Shown: piece by piece, positions 1 through 10,298 of the stretch
Layout: the number at the start of each line of letters is the position of its first letter
Numbering within the stretch: position 1 is the stretch's first letter
The notes under the pieces: model-generated
The model's input: only the letters and a program-made list of their open reading frames with translations
Databases searched by the model: none
What the model was told of the DNA's origin: nothing
Translations under genes and position numbers: made by a program
From: Lysobacterales bacterium
GTDB lineage: Bacteria; Pseudomonadota; Gammaproteobacteria; Xanthomonadales; Rhodanobacteraceae
Length of the DNA stretch: 64,000 nucleotides
Direction: 5' to 3'
Assembly: GCA_017305135.1 (NCBI GenBank)
Contig: JAFKNA010000011.1
Location: forward strand, 54,326 to 118,325

Positions 1-678
1 GACCTCGGTTTCGGCGAATACGGCGGCGAAACCCTCGCCCGCGAAGGCGGCCTCGAGTTCCGCATCGACCCGGTTGGCGGGCAGAAGACCGGCTGGTTCT
101 ACGACCAGCGCGAGAATCGCGACCAGCTCGCGCGCCTGGTCGCCGGCCGGCGCGTGCTGGACGTCTTCAGCTACCTCGGCGGCTGGGGGCTGCGCGCGGC
201 AGCGGCAGGCGCGAGCGAGGTCGTCTGCGTGGACGCCTCGGCCACCGCAGTCGAGGCGACGCTGCAGAACGCCGCGCGCAACGGCCTCGCCGATCGCATC
301 ACCGCGGTACGGGCGGATGCCTTCGAGCACCTCAAGGCGCTGCGCGAGGCGCGCGAACGCTTCGACGTGGTGATCCTCGATCCGCCGGCCTTCATCAAGC
401 GCCGCAAGGACATGAAGGAAGGGCGCCTCGCCTACCGCCGCATCAACGAACTCGGCATGCAGGTGCTGGAGCGCGACGGCATCCTCGTCACCTGCTCGTG
501 CTCGCACCACCTCGCGCGCGCGGCGCTGCTGGAAGCCGTGCAGCAGGGCGCGCGCCACCTCGATCGCCAGGCGCAGGCGCTGGTCGCTCTCCAGCAAGGG
601 CCGGATCATCCGGTGCACCCGGCGATTCCGGAAACCGACTACCTCAAGGGATTCATCTGCCGCGTGCTGCCGGCTTGA
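1..678 (+). CDS. Class I SAM-dependent 23S rRNA methyltransferase, RlmI-like (5' end outside window)
   Basis: This is the C-terminal part of an RlmI/RlmK-type methyltransferase, which makes 5-methylcytosine in 23S rRNA from S-adenosylmethionine. Frame 1 is open from the first base, so the start and the PUA domain lie upstream. Visible motifs are the linker with GWFYDQRENR, the SAM-binding motif VLDVFSYLGGWGLRAAAAGA, the acidic VCVDAS strand, the catalytic DPPAFIKRRKD motif, and the conserved TCSCSHHL cysteine motif near the C-terminus. The protein ends LKGFICRVLPA, a usual family ending. It lies 51 nt upstream of lgt in the same orientation. The family is secure; the exact modification target (RlmI C1962 type) is inferred. 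Confidence 0.9.
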   Translation, partial: DLGFGEYGGETLAREGGLEFRIDPVGGQKTGWFYDQRENRDQLARLVAGRRVLDVFSYLGGWGLRAAAAGASEVVCVDASATAVEATLQNAARNGLADRITAVRADAFEHLKALREARERFDVVILDPPAFIKRRKDMKEGRLAYRRINELGMQVLERDGILVTCSCSHHLARAALLEAVQQGARHLDRQAQALVALQQGPDHPVHPAIPETDYLKGFICRVLPA

Positions 679-729
679 GGGGAGAGGGCCGGTCACGCCT
701 ACAATGCCGCTTTCGCCCTGAGCCCGCCG

Positions 730-1611
730 ATGCCCTACTTCGTCGACATCGATCCGATCGCCTTCTCGCTCGGGCCCGTGCAGGTGCACTGGTACGGCAT
801 CATGTACCTGCTGGCGTTCGGCATCGCCTGGTGGCTTGGCCAGCGCCGCGTGGCGGCGGGGCGGTTGCCGGTGACGCGCGACCAGTTCTCGGATCTTGCG
901 TTCTACCTGATGCTGGGGGTGATCCTCGGCGGGCGCATCGGCTACATGCTGTTCTACGACACGGCCGAGCTGGTGCGGAACCCGCTCAGCCTGGTGCGCG
1001 TCTGGGAAGGCGGCATGTCCTTCCACGGCGGGCTGCTCGGAGTACTGATCGCCGGCTGGTGGTGGTCGCGGCGGCATGCCATCCACTTCTTCGACACGAT
1101 CGATTTCATCGCGCCGCTGGTGCCGATCGGGCTCGGCCTCGGGCGCCTCGGCAACTTCATCGGCGGCGAGCTCTGGGGGCGCCACACCGAGCTCCCGTGG
1201 GGCATGATCTTTCCGCGCGCTCTGGATTACCTCGGCAAGAGCCGCGACGAGCTTCACGCGATGTACCTGGCCGGCCAACTCAACGGTGAAGCGCGCCATC
1301 CCTCGCAGCTCTACGAGTTCTTCCTCGAAGGCGTGGTGCTGTTCGCGGTGCTCTGGATCTACTCGCGCAAGCCGCGCCCGCGCTATGCGGTTTCCGGGCT
1401 GTTCGCGCTGCTCTACGGCATCTTCCGCTTCAGCGTCGAGTTCGTGCGCCAGCCGGACGCGCAGCTTGGCTTCCTTGCCTTCGACTGGCTGACCATGGGG
1501 CAGGTGCTGTCTTTGCCGTTGGTGGCCGTGGGAGTGGGGCTGCTGATCGCCTCGCGGCGTGCACCGACCCTGCAAGCATCGGGTGCCATCGAAGGAGAGG
1601 CGAGGCCCTGA
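730..1611 (+). CDS. lgt: Prolipoprotein diacylglyceryl transferase
   Basis: Lgt is an inner-membrane enzyme that moves diacylglycerol from phosphatidylglycerol to the lipobox cysteine of prolipoproteins, the first step of lipoprotein maturation. The 293-residue product has several hydrophobic segments and the family signatures: [23 protein letters not shown]-type start, [10 protein letters not shown] around residues 64-73, [11 protein letters not shown] around 96-106, and the Lgt signature [16 protein letters not shown] around 135-150. The length matches the family. It would act on the lipoproteins encoded here (LptE at 50.8 kb and the lipoprotein at 9.8 kb). In many gamma-proteobacteria lgt precedes thyA. 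Here the two are separated by a small ORF and a repeat pair. Confidence 0.97.
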   Translation: MPYFVDIDPIAFSLGPVQVHWYGIMYLLAFGIAWWLGQRRVAAGRLPVTRDQFSDLAFYLMLGVILGGRIGYMLFYDTAELVRNPLSLVRVWEGGMSFHGGLLGVLIAGWWWSRRHAIHFFDTIDFIAPLVPIGLGLGRLGNFIGGELWGRHTELPWGMIFPRALDYLGKSRDELHAMYLAGQLNGEARHPSQLYEFFLEGVVLFAVLWIYSRKPRPRYAVSGLFALLYGIFRFSVEFVRQPDAQLGFLAFDWLTMGQVLSLPLVAVGVGLLIASRRAPTLQASGAIEGEARP

Positions 1612-1702
1612 TGTGGGGCGGCGCATCGCGTGGTGGATCGGTTCACCTGTCGTGAACATCGGTGCTACCCTCGTCGCGGTCGCGCGCCACCACGCATTCA
1701 TC

Positions 1703-1867
1703 ATGTCCGAGAACGTCAACAACCTGATCCTGGAGATGCTGACGGGCCTGCGCAACGAGATGCGCGATTTCCGCTCGCGGTTCGAACAGGACATGGATGA
1801 CCTCAAGGGGCGCATGTCCAGCCTCGAAACGGCGATGATCACCGTCAAGCGCAAGCCAGCCTCTTGA
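1703..1867 (+). CDS. Small putative coiled-coil protein, hypothetical
   Basis: A 54-residue open frame lies between lgt and thyA, starting MSENVNNLILEMLTGLRNEM and ending KRKPAS. It is rich in charged and leucine residues (LRNEMRDFRSRFEQDMDDLKGRMSS-type heptads), suggesting one amphipathic helix or coiled coil. The frame opens upstream to 1559, but that extension overlaps the end of lgt, so ATG 1703 is preferred. No Shine-Dalgarno is obvious directly upstream. Similar short coiled-coil proteins annotated as hypothetical occur widely in proteobacteria. No function can be assigned. Confidence 0.5.
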   Translation: MSENVNNLILEMLTGLRNEMRDFRSRFEQDMDDLKGRMSSLETAMITVKRKPAS

Positions 1868-1893
1868 GAGACTCTGATCGATCCATGCGACGT

Positions 1894-2021
1894 CATGCCC
1901 GCGAAAGCGGGCATCCATTTTGAACCGCGATCTGGATTGCTCGCTGCGCTCGTCTTGGGGACGGTCCTGCAACGTTCTGCGTACCCAATTCTTGTCCCGC
2001 TTCCGCGGGAAAGACGAGATC
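1894..2021. repeat. Inverted pair of GTCAT..CGGG-type short repeats (REPIN-like)
   Basis: The left copy (about 1894-1920) reads GTCATGCCCGCGAAAGCGGG followed by CATCCATTTTGA. The right copy (about 1998-2021) is its inverse, with CCCGCTTCCGCGGGAAAGAC on the plus strand. Each copy is itself a short palindrome with a CCCGC...GCGGG stem, and the two are about 100 nt apart, the arrangement called REPIN. The same family recurs near 10.45, 20.6, 21.2 and 35.0-35.2 kb. It sits in the lgt-thyA intergenic region. Confidence 0.75.
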
Positions 2022-2060
2022 TTTTCCTCGTTGCGGACGCCCTGAACTGAGTGATACGGC

Positions 2061-2855
2061 ATGCGCGCCTACCTCGACCTTCTCCGCCACGTCCTCGACC
2101 ACGGCACGGAAAAATCGGACCGCACCGGCACCGGCACGCGCAGCGTGTTCGGCTGGCAGATGCGCTTCGACCTGGCCGAAGGATTTCCGCTGGTCACCAC
2201 CAAGAAGCTGCACACGAAATCGATCATCCACGAACTGATCTGGTTCCTCGCCGGCGGCACCAACATCGGCTACCTCAAGGAAAACGGCGTCAGCATCTGG
2301 GACGAGTGGGCGGATGCGAATGGCGACCTTGGGCCGGTGTATGGAAAGCAGTGGCGGAGCTGGGCGGCGCCAGACGGGCGCACCATCGACCAGATCGCCT
2401 GGGTGCTGGACGAGATCCGCCGCAATCCCGATTCGCGGCGGCTGATCGTGAGCGCGTGGAATGTCGCCGATCTGCCGCGCATGGCGCTGCAGCCCTGTCA
2501 TACCCTGTTCCAGTTCTACGTGGCCGGCGGGCGGCTGTCCTGCCAGCTCTACCAGCGCTCGGCCGACATCTTCCTCGGCGTGCCGTTCAACATCGCGAGC
2601 TACGCGCTGCTGACGCACATGGTGGCGCAGGTGACGGGGTACGCCGTGGGCGACTTCGTGCACACCTTCGGCGACGCCCACCTCTACTCCAACCACGTCG
2701 AGCAGGCGCGCCGGCAGCTCGCGCGCGAGCCGCGGCCGCTGCCCAAGCTGGTGCTGAATCCGAATGTCCGTTCGATCTTCGACTTCCGCTTCGAGGACGT
2801 GGCGATCGAGGGCTACGATCCCTGGCCGGCGATCAAGGCGCCGGTCGCGGTATGA
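2061..2855 (+). CDS. thyA: Thymidylate synthase
   Basis: ThyA converts dUMP to dTMP using 5,10-methylenetetrahydrofolate and releases dihydrofolate. The product is 264 residues, the same length as the E. coli enzyme. The catalytic cysteine falls at position 146 in [12 protein letters not shown]. The folate- and dUMP-binding motifs [13 protein letters not shown] near the N-terminus, the RRLIVSAWN strand and the [21 protein letters not shown] segment are all present. Its stop overlaps the folA start in ATGA, so the two are translationally coupled. This pairs dihydrofolate production with its reduction. Confidence 0.98.
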   Translation: MRAYLDLLRHVLDHGTEKSDRTGTGTRSVFGWQMRFDLAEGFPLVTTKKLHTKSIIHELIWFLAGGTNIGYLKENGVSIWDEWADANGDLGPVYGKQWRSWAAPDGRTIDQIAWVLDEIRRNPDSRRLIVSAWNVADLPRMALQPCHTLFQFYVAGGRLSCQLYQRSADIFLGVPFNIASYALLTHMVAQVTGYAVGDFVHTFGDAHLYSNHVEQARRQLAREPRPLPKLVLNPNVRSIFDFRFEDVAIEGYDPWPAIKAPVAV

Positions 2856-3364
2856 GCGGCATCAGCCTCATCGCCGCGCTGGACCGCAACCGCGCAATCG
2901 GCCGCGGCGGCACGATGCCCTGGCACCTGCCCGCGGACCTGAAGCATTTCAAGGCGCTGACGCTTGGCAAGCCGACGTTGATGGGACGCAAGACCGCGCT
3001 CGCCATCGGCCGTGCGCTGCCCGGCCGCGACAACCTGGTGCTGAGCCGCCGTGATGCGGCACCTTATCCCGGCCAGGTGCTGGTGCGCTCGCTGGACGAG
3101 GCCATCGCGCACGCCGACGGCCAGGAACTCGCCGTGATCGGCGGCGGCGAGGTGTACCGGATCACCCTGCCGCGGGCGACCCGCCTGCACCTCACCTGGA
3201 TCGATACCGAGGTGCCCGATGCCGACACCTGGTTTCCGGAGTTCGACCCCGCCGAATGGGTCGAGACGGGGCGGCGTGAACACGCGGCCGACGCACGCAA
3301 TGCGTACGCCATGAGCTTCGTCGATTGCCAGCGTGCCGTCGCGATGCAGGTGTCGGGGGCGTAG
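2852..3364 (+). CDS. folA: Dihydrofolate reductase
   Basis: FolA regenerates tetrahydrofolate from the dihydrofolate made by ThyA, using NADPH. The frame is open further upstream inside thyA, but the start at 2852 ([17 protein letters not shown]) gives the canonical N-terminus and 170 residues, as expected. Motifs include [13 protein letters not shown] with the active-site aspartate, [22 protein letters not shown], and AVIGGGEVY, the GGxxxY NADPH-binding segment. It overlaps thyA by 4 nt (ATGA). Downstream it converges on apaH across a short hairpin-containing spacer. Confidence 0.97.
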   Translation: MSGISLIAALDRNRAIGRGGTMPWHLPADLKHFKALTLGKPTLMGRKTALAIGRALPGRDNLVLSRRDAAPYPGQVLVRSLDEAIAHADGQELAVIGGGEVYRITLPRATRLHLTWIDTEVPDADTWFPEFDPAEWVETGRREHAADARNAYAMSFVDCQRAVAMQVSGA

Positions 3365-3404
3365 CCCCGACCTGCAAGGATTGCGCAAAACCGCGTAGGT
3401 CGGC

Positions 3405-3423
3405 CCCCGGATCAAGTCCGGGG
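3405..3423. terminator. Short hairpin between convergent folA and apaH
   Basis: CCCCGGATCAAGTCCGGGG forms a perfect 7-bp stem with a 5-nt loop in the 92-nt spacer between the convergent folA and apaH genes. It is flanked by GCGTAG...CTACGC, which can extend the structure. There is no T-run, so a role in termination is only inferred. It may equally be a member of a dispersed palindromic repeat family. Confidence 0.4.
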
Positions 3424-3456
3424 CAGGCTCTACGCGGCCGACGAACTCCTCCCGCC

Positions 3457-4305
3457 TCAATCCTGCGCCTTGCCTGCCTGCGGTTCGCGGTCGGACTTGA
3501 TGGTGACGAACTCGGGCTCCTCGCCGTCCAGGCGCATGGCGGTGAGAGCGCCGCCCCAGACGCAGCCGGTGTCGATGGCATGGATGCCGAGGCCGACGAA
3601 GCGGCCGAGCGTCGACCAGTGGCCGCAGACGATGCGCAGGTCCCGCTCGACGCGGCCCGGCACCGAGAACCACGGGTACATGCCCGGCCGCTGCGTGCCC
3701 GGCGTGCCCTTGTCGGCGAAGCCGATGCGGCCGCGCACGTCGCAATAGCGCATGCGGGTGAAGATGTTGATGCCGGCGCGCCAGCGTTCGATGCCGCGCA
3801 GCTTCGGGTTCCAGGTGTCCGGCTTGTTGCCGAACAGCTGGCGCAGCAGCCGGTGATGGGTCGGACCGGCCAGCTTGTCCTCGATCTCGCGCGCGATCCG
3901 TTCCGCGTCGGCGATGCTCCAGCGCGGGAATAGCCCGGCATGGACCAGCGCGAAGCCGAGCGCGCGGTCGACGTGCAGGAGCTTGCGGCGACGCAGCCAA
4001 TCGAGGAGTTCGTCGCGGTCGGGCGCGAACAGGACCGCGCGCAGTTCCGGGTTGACCCGCGCCTGCTCCTCGCGCCTGCGTTCGGCGATGGCGAGCAGCG
4101 ACAGGTCGTGATTGCCGAGCGCCACCGTGGCCGCATCGCCGAGCGATCTCACCAGACGCAGCACCTCCAGCGACTGCCCGCCGCGGTTGACGAGGTCGCC
4201 GCAGAACCACAGCCGGTCGCGGGATGGGTCGAAGCCGAGCCTGTCGATCAGGCGGACGAGTTCGTCGTGGCAGCCCTGGATGTCGCCGATGGCCCAGGTG
4301 GCCAT
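3457..4305 (-). CDS. apaH: Symmetrical bis(5'-nucleosyl)-tetraphosphatase
   Basis: ApaH hydrolyses diadenosine tetraphosphate to two ADP and also removes Np4A RNA caps. The 282-residue protein starts MATWAIGDIQGCHDELVRLI with the metallophosphoesterase motif GDIQGCH, followed by FCGDLVNRGGQSLE and LGNHD. These are the classical metal-binding motifs of the PPP/ApaH family. The length is normal. apaG lies 72 nt upstream on the same strand, the usual apaG-apaH order. The convergent neighbour is folA, also a common partner of apaH in proteobacteria. Confidence 0.97.
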   Translation of the reverse strand: MATWAIGDIQGCHDELVRLIDRLGFDPSRDRLWFCGDLVNRGGQSLEVLRLVRSLGDAATVALGNHDLSLLAIAERRREEQARVNPELRAVLFAPDRDELLDWLRRRKLLHVDRALGFALVHAGLFPRWSIADAERIAREIEDKLAGPTHHRLLRQLFGNKPDTWNPKLRGIERWRAGINIFTRMRYCDVRGRIGFADKGTPGTQRPGMYPWFSVPGRVERDLRIVCGHWSTLGRFVGLGIHAIDTGCVWGGALTAMRLDGEEPEFVTIKSDREPQAGKAQD

Positions 4306-4377
4306 CTCAGGCGGCCGCCGCGATCAGGGATCGGAGGTCCGTTTGCTCGGCGATGTGCGCTTTGCCCGGCATCTCCG

Positions 4378-4761
4378 TCAGTGCAGGGTACGCGGGGTCG
4401 ACAGCAGGAACATGGGGATGTCGGCGGCGAAATGGGTGCCATCGTCCGCCACCATCTGGTAGCTGCCGCGCATGGTGCCGAGCGATGTTTCCAGCACCGC
4501 GCCCGAGGTGTAGCGGTAGTTCTCGCCCGGGCGCATCCAGGGCTGCTCGCCGATCACGCCGTCGCCGCGTACCTCGCTGACCTTGCCGTTGTCGTCGGTG
4601 ATGATCCAGTGCCGCGACAGCAGGCGCGCGCCCACCGAGCCGCGGTTGGCGATGGTGATGGTGTAGGCGAAGGCATAGCGGTTGTCGGTGGGCTCGGACT
4701 GGTCGCTGAGGAAGTGCGTGTCCACCGAGATGGCGATGTCGTAGGGTTTCTTCTGGTTCAT
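4378..4761 (-). CDS. apaG: Co2+/Mg2+ efflux protein ApaG
   Basis: ApaG is a small beta-sandwich protein of the DUF525 family, genetically linked to apaH. It was reported to affect cobalt and magnesium resistance, but its molecular role is unsettled. The frame is open far upstream, but MNQKKPYDIAISVDTHFLSD at 4761 gives 127 residues, the family length. The core motifs YAFAYTITIANRG, LLSRHWIITDDNGKVSEVRGDGVIGEQP and YTSGAVLETSLGTMRGSYQM are highly conserved. It is probably co-transcribed with apaH. Confidence 0.96.
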   Translation of the reverse strand: MNQKKPYDIAISVDTHFLSDQSEPTDNRYAFAYTITIANRGSVGARLLSRHWIITDDNGKVSEVRGDGVIGEQPWMRPGENYRYTSGAVLETSLGTMRGSYQMVADDGTHFAADIPMFLLSTPRTLH

Positions 4762-4938
4762 GGGCTGATTTTCGGGGAGCGGGCGCGTGGCGGCAAGCCG
4801 CGGCCGCAGTGGCGGTGAACATCGGCGAAATCCCGGTCGCGCGGCGCGCAACTTTGCGCCCGGCGCGGCATCAAACCGCTCGCCGTTGCAATGGGTGAGC
4901 GCCGACTCCGGGGCGTCAACCGGTACAGGAATTCGGTC

Positions 4939-5439
4939 ATGAAACGTATCGCAATCGCAATCGCCGCAACGCTGCTCGCCGGCACCGCCGGCCTGGCGAC
5001 CGCGGCGGGCCAGATGGAAGGCTCGCGCGACATCCACAGCTACCAGAAGGCTGCCGGTGCCGATGTATCCACCATGCCGGCCGGCCCGATGGTGGACTGG
5101 CAGGCCCTGGATGGCCACACGCTCGCGGTGTGGACCGCCAACGACAAGCCGTGGCTGGTCAACGTCGACCAGTCCTGCATGGGCTTGAAGTCGGCGAAGT
5201 CCGTGTCGTTCACCTCGCGTGGCAACCAGATCACCGCCGGTACCGACTCGCTGAAGTTCGGCGACACCAGCTGCAAGGTGGACTCGATCCGTCCGGTCGA
5301 CTACAAGCAGGTGGCCTCGATGCACCGCCACCACATGCAGCGGACCGGGCACATGGCGACGAACAGGCATTCCAGCACGCGCTCGGGCATGGATTCCCAG
5401 AGTCCGCAGGACCAGAAGCAACCGACCGGCGGCAAGTAG
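4939..5439 (+). CDS. Secreted DUF6491-like protein
   Basis: The 166-residue product begins with a signal peptide (MKRIAIAIAATLLAGTAGLATAAG, cleavage near residue 23), so it should be periplasmic. The middle has the pattern I associate with DUF6491 proteins of xanthomonads: WQALDGHTLAVWTANDKPWLVNVDQSC, later KFGDTSCKVDSIRPVDYKQV, with two cysteines that could pair. The C-terminal 40 residues are His-, Ser- and Gln-rich and look disordered. ATG 4939 is chosen because it begins the signal peptide; the frame upstream (from 4891) is not hydrophobic. Function unknown. It converges on yggX. Confidence 0.75.
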   Translation: MKRIAIAIAATLLAGTAGLATAAGQMEGSRDIHSYQKAAGADVSTMPAGPMVDWQALDGHTLAVWTANDKPWLVNVDQSCMGLKSAKSVSFTSRGNQITAGTDSLKFGDTSCKVDSIRPVDYKQVASMHRHHMQRTGHMATNRHSSTRSGMDSQSPQDQKQPTGGK

Positions 5440-5452
5440 CCGCAGGACGGGT

Positions 5453-5722
5453 TCAGCCCTCCGGCGTGAAGCCGGGGGGCGGGGCCGAGCCCCCGCCGAA
5501 GAAATATCTTTCCATCTCCGCTGCGATGAAGCCGCGCGTTCCGGGATCGAGCGGGTTGAGCCGGTTTTCGTTGATCAGCATGGTCTGGTGGGCAAGCCAC
5601 GCCTGCCAGGCCTCTTTGGATACCTCATCGTAGATGCGCCGGCCGAGTTCTCCCGGCCAGGGCGCGAAGGCGAGTCCCTCGGCCTCGCGGCCGAGCTTGA
5701 CGCAATGGACGGTGCGGGTCAT
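5453..5722 (-). CDS. yggX: Probable Fe(2+)-trafficking / oxidative damage protection protein YggX
   Basis: YggX proteins protect iron-sulfur proteins from oxidative damage and bind or traffic Fe(II). The 89-residue product shows the hallmarks [21 protein letters not shown] with the conserved Cys7, then [34 protein letters not shown] and the [11 protein letters not shown]-terminus. It overlaps the 3' end of mutY by 4 nt (ATGA). This reproduces the widespread mutY-yggX pair, since MutY itself carries a 4Fe-4S cluster. A GC-rich palindrome near 5474-5500 lies within the 3' end of the gene. Confidence 0.97.
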   Translation of the reverse strand: MTRTVHCVKLGREAEGLAFAPWPGELGRRIYDEVSKEAWQAWLAHQTMLINENRLNPLDPGTRGFIAAEMERYFFGGGSAPPPGFTPEG

Positions 5723-6813
5723 CGGTCTTCCTCCAGCGATTCGAGCAGGCGGCGCACCGGCGCAGGCAGCGCCGCGTCACGCCATTCCCTTTGATGCAAC
5801 CAGCAACTGTCGGGATCATCGGCGATCCCGGTTGCCAGCGCACGCGCGCCATCGAAGCGGAGTGGCGTGACCTGCAGCCGGTAGTGGCTGAAGACGTGCA
5901 TGAAGCGCGGCAGCGCCCTCATCGCGCCGGCCCCGATACCATGGCGCTCCAGCAGGTAGCGCGGGGCGGCAGCCGGTGTCTCCACTTCGGGCAGGCTCCA
6001 CAGGCGCGCCCACACGCCGGTGGGAGGGCGTCGTTCCAGCAACACGCGTCCCATGGTGTCGCGCACCAGCAGCATGACGGTCGTTCGCGTGGGCTGCGCG
6101 CGCTGCGGTCGCGGGGCGGGGAGTTCCATCGTGCGCTGCTCCACGAACGCGTGGCAACCCCAGGCCAGCGGGCAACGCGTGCAGGCTGGACTGCCTCGCG
6201 TGCACACGGTGGCACCGAGGTCCATGATCGCCTGCGTGTAGTCGGCGACGCGCGAGGCCGGCGTGTGCGCCTCGGCGTGGCGCCAGAGTTCCCGTTGCGG
6301 GGCGCTGGCGCCCGGCCAGCCGGCGACGCCGTGCCAGCGCGCCAGCACCCGGCGCACGTTGCCATCGAGGATGGCATGGCGCTCGCCATGGGCCAGGGCG
6401 AGGATTGCAGCTGCCGTGGAGCGGCCGATGCCGGGCAGAGCGGCAAGTCCATCCATGCTGCGCGGGAGTTCGCCACCGTGGCGTTCCATGCACAGCCGCG
6501 CGGCGCGGTGCAGGTTGCGGGCGCGGCTGTAGTAGCCGAGGCCCGACCAGAGCGCGAGCACGCGGTCCTCGCTGGCGTCGGCGAGGCTCGCCAGGTCCGG
6601 CAGCCCGGCGACGAAGCGCTCGAAATAAGGGATGACCGTGCGCACCTGCGTCTGCTGCAGCATCACCTCGCTGATCCAGACGCGGTAGGCGCTGCGCGGA
6701 TGCTGCCAGGGCAGGTCCTTGCGGCCGTGCCGGTCGTACCAGGCGAGCAGGGCGGTGGCGAAGCGGTTTTCGTCCACGTGGGCAGGCGCCGGGGCGCCGT
6801 CAGCGGGCGCCAT
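5719..6813 (-). CDS. mutY: A/G-specific adenine DNA glycosylase
   Basis: MutY removes adenine mispaired with 8-oxoguanine. The 364-residue protein contains the HhH-GPD fold: [21 protein letters not shown] with the catalytic glutamate, the helix-hairpin-helix [16 protein letters not shown], and the catalytic-domain aspartate in [13 protein letters not shown]. The 4Fe-4S ligands follow as C-x6-C-x2-C-x5-C in [18 protein letters not shown]. The C-terminal NUDIX-like domain ([27 protein letters not shown]) recognises 8-oxoG. It overlaps the asmA-like gene upstream by 14 nt and yggX downstream by 4 nt, so it is one transcription unit. Confidence 0.97.
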   Translation of the reverse strand: MAPADGAPAPAHVDENRFATALLAWYDRHGRKDLPWQHPRSAYRVWISEVMLQQTQVRTVIPYFERFVAGLPDLASLADASEDRVLALWSGLGYYSRARNLHRAARLCMERHGGELPRSMDGLAALPGIGRSTAAAILALAHGERHAILDGNVRRVLARWHGVAGWPGASAPQRELWRHAEAHTPASRVADYTQAIMDLGATVCTRGSPACTRCPLAWGCHAFVEQRTMELPAPRPQRAQPTRTTVMLLVRDTMGRVLLERRPPTGVWARLWSLPEVETPAAAPRYLLERHGIGAGAMRALPRFMHVFSHYRLQVTPLRFDGARALATGIADDPDSCWLHQREWRDAALPAPVRRLLESLEEDR

Positions 6814-7465
6814 CGCGAAGCTCCATCTCGACGCCTTCCAGGCGCAGCTCGCCGGCGCGGATCCGCTCCGCGCGGATGCTTCCGGTCAGTGGCGGCAGGC
6901 GCGCGGAGGTGGGATCGGCGCGCACCTGCTCCAGCCAGGCGGCGACGTCGCCGGCGCTCGCCAGCGTGACGTCGACCGCCTCCGCGACCACTTCACCCTC
7001 GCGGAGGATGCGCGCGTCGCGCACCTCCAACGCGAAGCGGACGTTGGGCAGGTTGGCGCCTTGCGTTGGTGGCCGCGCTGCGAGCCAGGCTTCGAGCGCA
7101 TCGAGGTCGACGGTCGGCGCGACCAGCACCAGCCGCTCGATCGCGTATTCGCCCGACCACAGGCTGGCGAGCGGCAGCGCGACCTCGAGCGACCGCGCCG
7201 TGATGATCGGGCTCGCCGCCCCGGTGGCACGCAGCGACGGCTCGGGAAGGCGGACATGCAGGCGCGGCCAGAATCCGTATTGCGCACCGCTGCCGACGGC
7301 GAGTTCGGCGTCGAGGTATGTGCGCGCCTGCGCCTGCAGCAGCGCCGTCAGCGTGGCCGGTCGCGTGTAATGGCGCAGCGCCAGGCCGCCCGCGAGCAGT
7401 ACCGCGAACGCGCCGGACAGCACCAACCACGGCCAGCGCCGGCGCGCGGCAGGCCTTTCAACCAT
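6800..7465 (-). CDS. AsmA-like single-pass envelope protein
   Basis: The 221-residue product has one N-terminal membrane helix (WPWLVLSGAFAVLLAGGLAL, about residues 11-30). A periplasmic domain follows, in the style of AsmA N-termini: a position of sequence with GAQYGFWPRLHVRLPEPSLR, then PIITARSLEVALPLASLWSGEYAIERLVLVAPTVDLD. These resemble the alternating beta-strand repeats of AsmA/TamB-type proteins, but the protein is much shorter than classical AsmA (about 600 residues). Start 7465 is preferred because the longer frame (to 7552) lies inside ftsY. It overlaps ftsY by 8 nt and mutY by 14 nt. Assignment to AsmA-like is moderate; function in outer-membrane lipid homeostasis is inferred. Confidence 0.65.
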   Translation of the reverse strand: MVERPAARRRWPWLVLSGAFAVLLAGGLALRHYTRPATLTALLQAQARTYLDAELAVGSGAQYGFWPRLHVRLPEPSLRATGAASPIITARSLEVALPLASLWSGEYAIERLVLVAPTVDLDALEAWLAARPPTQGANLPNVRFALEVRDARILREGEVVAEAVDVTLASAGDVAAWLEQVRADPTSARLPPLTGSIRAERIRAGELRLEGVEMELRDGAR

Positions 7466-8573
7466 TGCCGCCGAGCGCCGCCGGCAACAGGCCGTCGACG
7501 AAGGCGGCAGCATCGAACACGCGCAGGTCGCCGGCACCCTCGCCGAGGCCAACGTAGCGGATCGGCAGGCCGAACTCGCGCGCCAGCGCGAACACCACGC
7601 CGCCCTTGGCGGTGCCGTCGAGCTTGGTAACGACCAGGCCGGTCACGCCGATCGCCTCGCGGAACTGGCGCACCTGGTGGATCGCGTTCTGGCCCGTGGT
7701 GCCATCTATCACCAGCAGCACCTCGTGCGGCGCGGCGGGGTCGAGCTTGCCGAGCACGCGGCGGATCTTGGCCAGTTCGTCCATCAGGCCGGACTGCGTG
7801 TGCAGGCGCCCAGCGGTGTCGGCGATCATCACCTCGGTGTCGCGCGAACGGGCCGTCTGCAGGGCGTCGAAGATGACGCTGGCGGCATCGGCGCCCGAGC
7901 CCTGCGCGATCACCGGTACGGCGTGGCGCGCGCCCCAGCTCTGCAGTTGTTCCACGGCGGCGGCGCGGAAGGTGTCGCCGGCAGCCAGCACCACCGAGCG
8001 GCCCTCGCCGCGGAAGCGTGATGCGAGCTTGCCGATGGTGGTGGTCTTGCCGACGCCGTTGACGCCGACCATGAGGATCACGAAGGGCTGCCGGCCGCTG
8101 GCGTCGAGCGGCACCTCGACGGGCGCCAGGCGCCGCACCAGCTCGGCGCGGAGCGCCTCCAGCAGCGCGCCGGCATCGGCGAATTCGCGCTTGCCGACGC
8201 GTCGGCGCAGGTCTTCCACCAGGTCGGTCGCCGCGGTGACGCCGACGTCGCCGGTGATGAGGCAGGTCTCCAGCTCGTCGAGGAAGGCATCGTCGAGCAC
8301 CGGGTTGCGCGTGAACAGCGTCGACAGGCCGCGCGCGAAGCCGCTGCCGGACAGGCGCTCGCGCCAGGAGCGGCGTCCCGGCGAAGCCTCGTGCGCGGAG
8401 GCCGCATCGGTGCCGGTTTCCAGCTGGGCGGCGGCCTCGTCGGCAGCATCCGGGACACTGGCCGCATCCGGCGCGACAGGCGCGGCGACGGCTTCGGTGG
8501 CGGCGGCCTCGGGCGGGACCTCGGCGGGCTGTGGCTCTTCCGTCGCCGCCTTCTTCTTCCAGAAATTCAGCAT
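7458..8573 (-). CDS. ftsY: Signal recognition particle receptor FtsY
   Basis: FtsY is the membrane-associated receptor for the SRP-ribosome complex. The start MLNFWKKKAATEEP at 8573 follows the usual short amphipathic beginning and gives 371 residues. Residues about 10-70 form the acidic, alanine-rich A domain. The NG GTPase domain follows, with P-loop GVNGVGKTTTIGKLA from residue 170, DTFRAAAVEQLQ, DTAGRLHTQSGLMDEL and TKLDGTAKGG, ending in the conserved GLGEGAGDLRVFDAAAFVDGLL. Its start faces rsmD across only 28 nt, the common divergent ftsY/rsmD arrangement. Confidence 0.97.
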   Translation of the reverse strand: MLNFWKKKAATEEPQPAEVPPEAAATEAVAAPVAPDAASVPDAADEAAAQLETGTDAASAHEASPGRRSWRERLSGSGFARGLSTLFTRNPVLDDAFLDELETCLITGDVGVTAATDLVEDLRRRVGKREFADAGALLEALRAELVRRLAPVEVPLDASGRQPFVILMVGVNGVGKTTTIGKLASRFRGEGRSVVLAAGDTFRAAAVEQLQSWGARHAVPVIAQGSGADAASVIFDALQTARSRDTEVMIADTAGRLHTQSGLMDELAKIRRVLGKLDPAAPHEVLLVIDGTTGQNAIHQVRQFREAIGVTGLVVTKLDGTAKGGVVFALAREFGLPIRYVGLGEGAGDLRVFDAAAFVDGLLPAALGGNG

Positions 8574-8601
8574 TGCAGACCAGATGGGGGAAAATGCGCC
8601 G

Positions 8602-9776
<1,175 letters not shown>

Positions 9777-9781
9777 TTCCC

Positions 9782-10291
9782 ATGCGCATCATCCTTCCCG
9801 TCCTTGCCTGCGCCGCCGCGTTCGCGCTGGCCGCCTGCAGCCAGAGCGAAGCACCCGAACAGCCACAGGCTGCCGCCGAACAGGCGCCGGCGGTGCAGCC
9901 GGTACCGGCCGACAAGACCGACAAGACGGCATGGAAGCAGTACCTGGCCAGCGTCGTCATGGCCAACATGGACGGCGTCAAGACCACCCGTCCCTACATG
10001 TACTTCGTGCCCGGCGGCGACGACGAGGCGGCGCAGACCGATCGCGCCAACCAGCTCGACAACGTATCGACGGTGGTCGCGCGCGGCGTGCTGCCCGGCA
10101 ACATGATGGCCTTCGGCGGCCCGGACTCGAAGATGACGGCCGACCTCATCGTAGGCGCCTTCGCCGATGCGCAGCCGGGCTCGCTCAAGGACGTGCGCGT
10201 GCTCTACATCGGCGACCAGGCCGACGTCGAGACGGTGAAGACCGCCGTCGCGCCCTCCGGCGCGGACCTCAAATTCGTCGAGATGAAGTGA
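9782..10291 (+). CDS. Putative lipoprotein of unknown function
   Basis: The 169-residue product has a lipoprotein signal (MRIILPVLACAAAFALAACS), with the lipobox LAAC placing the lipidated cysteine at residue 19. A disordered Ala/Pro/Gln-rich linker of about 25 residues follows. The rest is globular, with the motifs WKQYLASVVMANMDGVKTTRPYMYFVPG and GVLPGNMMAFGGPDSKMTADLIVGAFA, then VLYIGDQADVETVKTAVAPSGADLKFVEM. This pattern is familiar from xanthomonad genomes next to coaD, but I know no function. It starts 5 nt after coaD, so it is likely in the same operon. Confidence 0.75.
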   Translation: MRIILPVLACAAAFALAACSQSEAPEQPQAAAEQAPAVQPVPADKTDKTAWKQYLASVVMANMDGVKTTRPYMYFVPGGDDEAAQTDRANQLDNVSTVVARGVLPGNMMAFGGPDSKMTADLIVGAFADAQPGSLKDVRVLYIGDQADVETVKTAVAPSGADLKFVEMK

Positions 10292-10298
10292 GAAGGGC